Notes under the pieces: model-generated
Told to the model about the DNA's origin: nothing
Databases searched by the model: none
The model's input: only the letters and a program-made list of their open reading frames with translations
Position numbers and translations under genes: made by a program
Shown here: positions 62,880 to 64,000 of the stretch, piece by piece
How positions within the stretch are numbered: position 1 is the first letter of the stretch
Layout: every line of letters starts with the position of its first letter
Assembly: GCF_030812255.1 (NCBI RefSeq)
Contig: NZ_JAUSSH010000009.1
Coordinates: 100,412 to 164,411 of the forward strand
Direction of reading: 5' to 3'
DNA from: Paeniglutamicibacter psychrophenolicus
Lineage (GTDB): Bacteria; Actinomycetota; Actinomycetes; Actinomycetales; Micrococcaceae
Length of the DNA stretch: 64,000 nucleotides

Positions 62880-64000
62880 ATGAACGAAACAGCGAAAAGC
62901 GCAACCAACGTTTCCGAGCTTGAGCGCCTCAAGACCCTGCACAACGGCACCAAGCAGCAGCTGACCTTCTCGGACGCCGAGTTCGAGCGCCGCCTGGCCG
63001 GCCTGCGCAAGATCATGGCAGCCAAGGAACTGGACGCGGTCATCCTGACCAGCTACCACGGCATCAAGTACTACTCGGACTTCCTCTACACCACCTTCGG
63101 GCGCAACTACGCGCTGGTGGTCACCGCCGACAGCTCGACGACCATCACCGCGAACATCGACGCCGGCATGCCGTGGCGCACCAGCTACGGCGACAACATC
63201 GTCTACACCGACTGGAAGCGCGACAACTTCTACTACGGCCTGCAGGAGGCCCTGAAGCGCAACGGCGTGAAGGCAACCCGCATCGGCGTCGAGGACGACG
63301 CCCTGGCCCTGTTCACCCGCCAGGCCATCGCCGCCACCTTCGACGGTGCCACCCTGGTGGATGTCTCGCAGGATGCCATGCGCCAGCGCATGATCAAGTC
63401 CGCGGAGGAGATCGAGGTCATCAAGCACGGTGCCCGCATCGGCGACCTCGGCGGCGAGGCCATCAAGGCCGCGATCCGCGAGGGCATCACCGAGTACGAG
63501 GTCGCCCTGATCGGCACCGAGGCCATGGTCCACGAGATCGCCAAGACCTTCCCGCACCGCGAGGTCCGCGACACCTGGGTCTGGTTCCAGTCCGGGATCA
63601 ACACCGACGGCGCCCACAACTGGGCCACCACCCGCAAGCTTCAGCGCGGGGACATCCTCTCGCTGAACTGCTTCCCGATGACCTCGGGCTACTACACCGC
63701 CCTGGAGCGCACCTTGTTCCTCGGTGAGCCGGACGCCCGTTCCCTGCAGGTGTGGAACGCGAACGTTGAGGTGCACAAGCGCGGCCTGGAATTGATCAAG
63801 CCCGGGGCTGTCTGCAAGGACATCGCCGCGGAGCTCAACGAGATCTTCATCGGCCACGGCCTGCTGCCCAACCGCACCTTCGGCTACGGCCACTCCTTCG
63901 GCGTGCTGTCGCACTACTACGGCCGCGAGGCCGGCCTGGAGCTGCGCGAGGACATCGACACGGTGCTGGAGCCGGGCATGGTGGTCTCCATGGAACCGAT
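62880..64000 (+). CDS. Creatinase (creatine amidinohydrolase), 3' end beyond window
   Basis: Creatinase hydrolyses creatine to sarcosine and urea. About 373 of an expected 410 residues are present. It is of the M24 pita-bread fold without metal. Residues 55-115 (VILTSYHGIKYYSDFLYTTFGRNYALVV, NIVYTDWKRDN) form the N-terminal domain; SAEEIEVIKHGARIGDLGGEA, TWVWFQSGINTDGAHN with catalytic His246, LQRGDILSLNCFPMTSGYYTALERTLFLGEP and the final FGYGHSFGVLSHYYGREAGLELREDIDTVLEPGMVVSMEP match creatinase closely. AAGGA precedes the ATG. Second gene of the operon with the MHS transporter; sarcosine oxidase genes may lie beyond the window. Confidence 0.94.
   Translation, partial: MNETAKSATNVSELERLKTLHNGTKQQLTFSDAEFERRLAGLRKIMAAKELDAVILTSYHGIKYYSDFLYTTFGRNYALVVTADSSTTITANIDAGMPWRTSYGDNIVYTDWKRDNFYYGLQEALKRNGVKATRIGVEDDALALFTRQAIAATFDGATLVDVSQDAMRQRMIKSAEEIEVIKHGARIGDLGGEAIKAAIREGITEYEVALIGTEAMVHEIAKTFPHREVRDTWVWFQSGINTDGAHNWATTRKLQRGDILSLNCFPMTSGYYTALERTLFLGEPDARSLQVWNANVEVHKRGLELIKPGAVCKDIAAELNEIFIGHGLLPNRTFGYGHSFGVLSHYYGREAGLELREDIDTVLEPGMVVSMEP

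Noticed and set aside
1..64000. CRISPR arrays, rRNA genes, tRNA genes, integrase genes, prophage
   Set aside because: No regularly spaced direct repeats, no conserved rRNA segments, no complete tRNA cloverleaf and no phage structural genes were seen when reading through; mobile signals are limited to two transposase remnants.

Overview
The window is GC-rich actinobacterial DNA. Gene content and order (a nusA-ylxR-infB-rbfA-truB-ribF-rpsO gene set, a proline-alanine-glycine-rich IF2 N terminus, the MSMEG_4193-like phosphatase/DUF3090/SCO1664 trio, narGHJI, an acetamidase/formamidase operon, a creatinase, frequent leaderless promoters) point to the family Micrococcaceae, close to Arthrobacter or Paeniglutamicibacter. 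That placement is inferred from protein resemblance only; no search was run.

Layout. (1) 0-4.7 kb: the translation cluster nusA (3' end), rnpM/ylxR, infB, rbfA, closed by a strong terminator. (2) 4.9-7.2 kb, minus strand: a short-chain amide operon (AmiS/UreI-type channel, FmdB-like protein, formamidase). (3) 8.0-11.0 kb, minus strand: a secreted ScyD/ScyE-like beta-propeller and a DHA2 drug-efflux MFS. (4) 11.2-15.7 kb: truB, two small membrane proteins, a DUF937 protein on the other strand, ribF and a methyltransferase. (5) 16.4-24.3 kb: narGHJI respiratory nitrate reductase plus a TehA-type carrier. (6) 24.7 kb: rpsO. The housekeeping genes usually found side by side are here separated by accessory blocks. 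(7) 25.2-31.6 kb: YceI and DUF808 proteins, a SCO1664 / DUF3090 / histidine phosphatase operon, a decayed YhcG-type nuclease, a cyclodeaminase-like protein and CsbD. (8) 31.8-37.1 kb: an NDH-2-like flavoprotein, a NylB-type serine hydrolase, a DJ-1/Hsp31 protein, a broken amino-acid permease and an SDR oxidoreductase with a palindromic operator. (9) 37.8-49.8 kb: a P2A cation ATPase, acetate kinase, a HAD-GH65 disaccharide phosphorylase fusion, phosphoketolase and a P1B metal ATPase. Together these can phosphorolyse alpha-disaccharides and run the phosphoketolase-acetate kinase route. (10) 49.8-57.7 kb: a decaying, mobile-element-scarred region with ISL3 and IS1380 transposase remnants, a bactofilin-like envelope protein, a three-frame truncated FtsX-type ABC permease, a CPBP protease and a class C beta-lactamase-like hydrolase. 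(11) 58.4-59.7 kb: a ydaO-type c-di-AMP riboswitch in front of a secreted M23 peptidase. (12) 59.9-64 kb: a DUF4268 protein, then an MHS-family transporter and a creatinase (running off the end), apparently one operon with a repeated TGCAA operator.

Most notable: a possible kinase-like/phosphatase/zinc-ribbon module at 27.6-29.7 kb; a series of -10 elements placed exactly for leaderless mRNAs, one of which drives a 24-codon leader ORF stop-start coupled to the DUF808 gene; the c-di-AMP riboswitch; and several pseudogenes recognisable only by reading across frames.
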